DNA of 5,855 bases from Mxb001 sp051007175 (GTDB lineage Bacteria; Actinomycetota; Actinomycetes; S36-B12). The translations under genes were made by a program, and so were the position numbers. The stretch spans positions 1-5,855 of the forward strand of contig JBPCSL010000141.1 in NCBI GenBank assembly GCA_051007175.1, written 5' to 3'. Below the pieces are notes generated by a model. That model searched no databases. It saw only the letters and a program-made list of their open reading frames with translations, and was not told the origin of the DNA. Shown here piece by piece: positions 5,592 through 5,855 of this stretch. Positions within the stretch are counted from its first letter, which is position 1; each line of letters opens with the position of its first letter.

Positions 5592-5855
5592 TCAGGCTCC
5601 CTGGGAGTGGAATCCCCCGTCGACGTGCACCATCTCCCCCGACGTCGCCGGGAACCAGTCCGACAGGAGTGCGACGCAGGCGCGCGCCGCGGGCCCGGGA
5701 TCGTCCAGGTCCCAGCCGAGCGGCGAGCGGTCCTGCCACACGCGCTCGAAGTCCTCGAACCCGGGAATGCTCTTGGCCGCCATCGTCCTGATCGGTCCGG
5801 CCGCGACCAGGTTGACCCGGATCCCGCGGGGCCCGAGGTCACGCGCGAGATAGCG
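5592..5855 (-). CDS. fabI: Enoyl-[acyl-carrier-protein] reductase (NADH), FabI/InhA type, C-terminal 87 residues only
   Basis: The right window edge cuts this gene; the last 87 codons are present and end with TGA at 5594-5592. The fragment begins RYLARDLGPRGIRVN and continues NLVAAGPIRT, the segment that in InhA and FabI contacts the NAD pyrophosphate and nicotinamide. It goes on with an SPLGWDL block, then ALLSDWFPATSGE and the final VDGGFHSQGA, all closely matching the InhA C-terminus (GWN, ALLSDWLPATTG, ADGGAH). The enzyme reduces the trans-2 double bond of acyl-ACP in type II fatty acid synthesis and is the family targeted by triclosan and the isoniazid adduct. The catalytic Tyr and Lys lie upstream of the window and cannot be checked. 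The ATG at 5783 is internal, not a start, because conserved residues continue in frame to the edge. The sixA-like gene follows after 1 nt. Confidence 0.95.
   Translation of the reverse strand, partial: RYLARDLGPRGIRVNLVAAGPIRTMAAKSIPGFEDFERVWQDRSPLGWDLDDPGPAARACVALLSDWFPATSGEMVHVDGGFHSQGA
5597..5602 (-). promoter_or_regulatory. Ribosome binding site (AGGGAG) of the sixA-like gene
   Basis: AGGGAG on the minus strand lies 6 nt before the GTG at 5590-5588, inside the last codons of fabI. It fixes the start of the SixA-like protein against the longer open frame that continues upstream. Confidence 0.7.

Noticed and set aside
5090..5842. Possible fusion protein made of an N-terminal extension plus the SixA-like domain
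   Set aside because: The upstream 84 codons are the fabI gene read in another frame; fabI matches InhA in its own frame up to its stop, and a good ribosome site marks the SixA-like start at 5590.
1..5855. CRISPR arrays, tRNA/rRNA genes, insertion sequences, toxin-antitoxin or defence genes
   Set aside because: No regularly spaced repeats, no terminal inverted repeats with a transposase, no tRNA-like cloverleaf, and every recognised gene belongs to a housekeeping or repair family.

Overview
The window is very GC-rich with strong third-position GC bias. It reads as chromosomal core-gene territory of a high-GC actinobacterium. The InhA-like enoyl reductase fragment, the two-ACT-domain SerB (as in mycobacterial SerB2), the Rv3214-like phosphatase, the GTG starts and the TANNNT-type -10 boxes placed 6-7 nt before start codons all point that way. 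Genus cannot be fixed from the window. There are no tRNA, rRNA, CRISPR or mobile-element signatures, and no gene-free stretch longer than 70 bp.

Right end (5090-5855, minus strand): the C-terminal part of an enoyl-ACP reductase (fabI/inhA type, cut by the window edge) is followed after 1 nt by a SixA-like histidine phosphatase. Middle (3880-5088, plus strand): serB, a complete 402-aa phosphoserine phosphatase with tandem ACT domains. It converges on sixA with only 1 nt between the two stop codons.

Left part (1-3811, minus strand): a tightly packed run starts divergently from serB. It encodes a stand-alone ABC ATPase, a [4Fe-4S] bacterial cryptochrome/(6-4)-photolyase family protein, a TrmH/SpoU-type RNA 2'-O-methyltransferase and an Rv3214-like histidine phosphatase. 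Successive genes overlap by 4, 4 and 8 bp, so they are probably translationally coupled. A lipoprotein gene begins 26 bp further on and runs off the left edge.

The 68-bp serB/ABC intergenic region holds two divergent -10-like hexamers, one 6 and one 7 nt from its GTG codon, which suggests leaderless transcripts on both sides. A short inverted repeat lies at their midpoint. I see no clearly new defence or mobile system. The most unusual points are the coupling of an orphan, Q-loop-divergent ABC ATPase to an iron-sulfur photolyase, the divergent leaderless promoter layout, and a rare TTA codon at the start of the methyltransferase gene.
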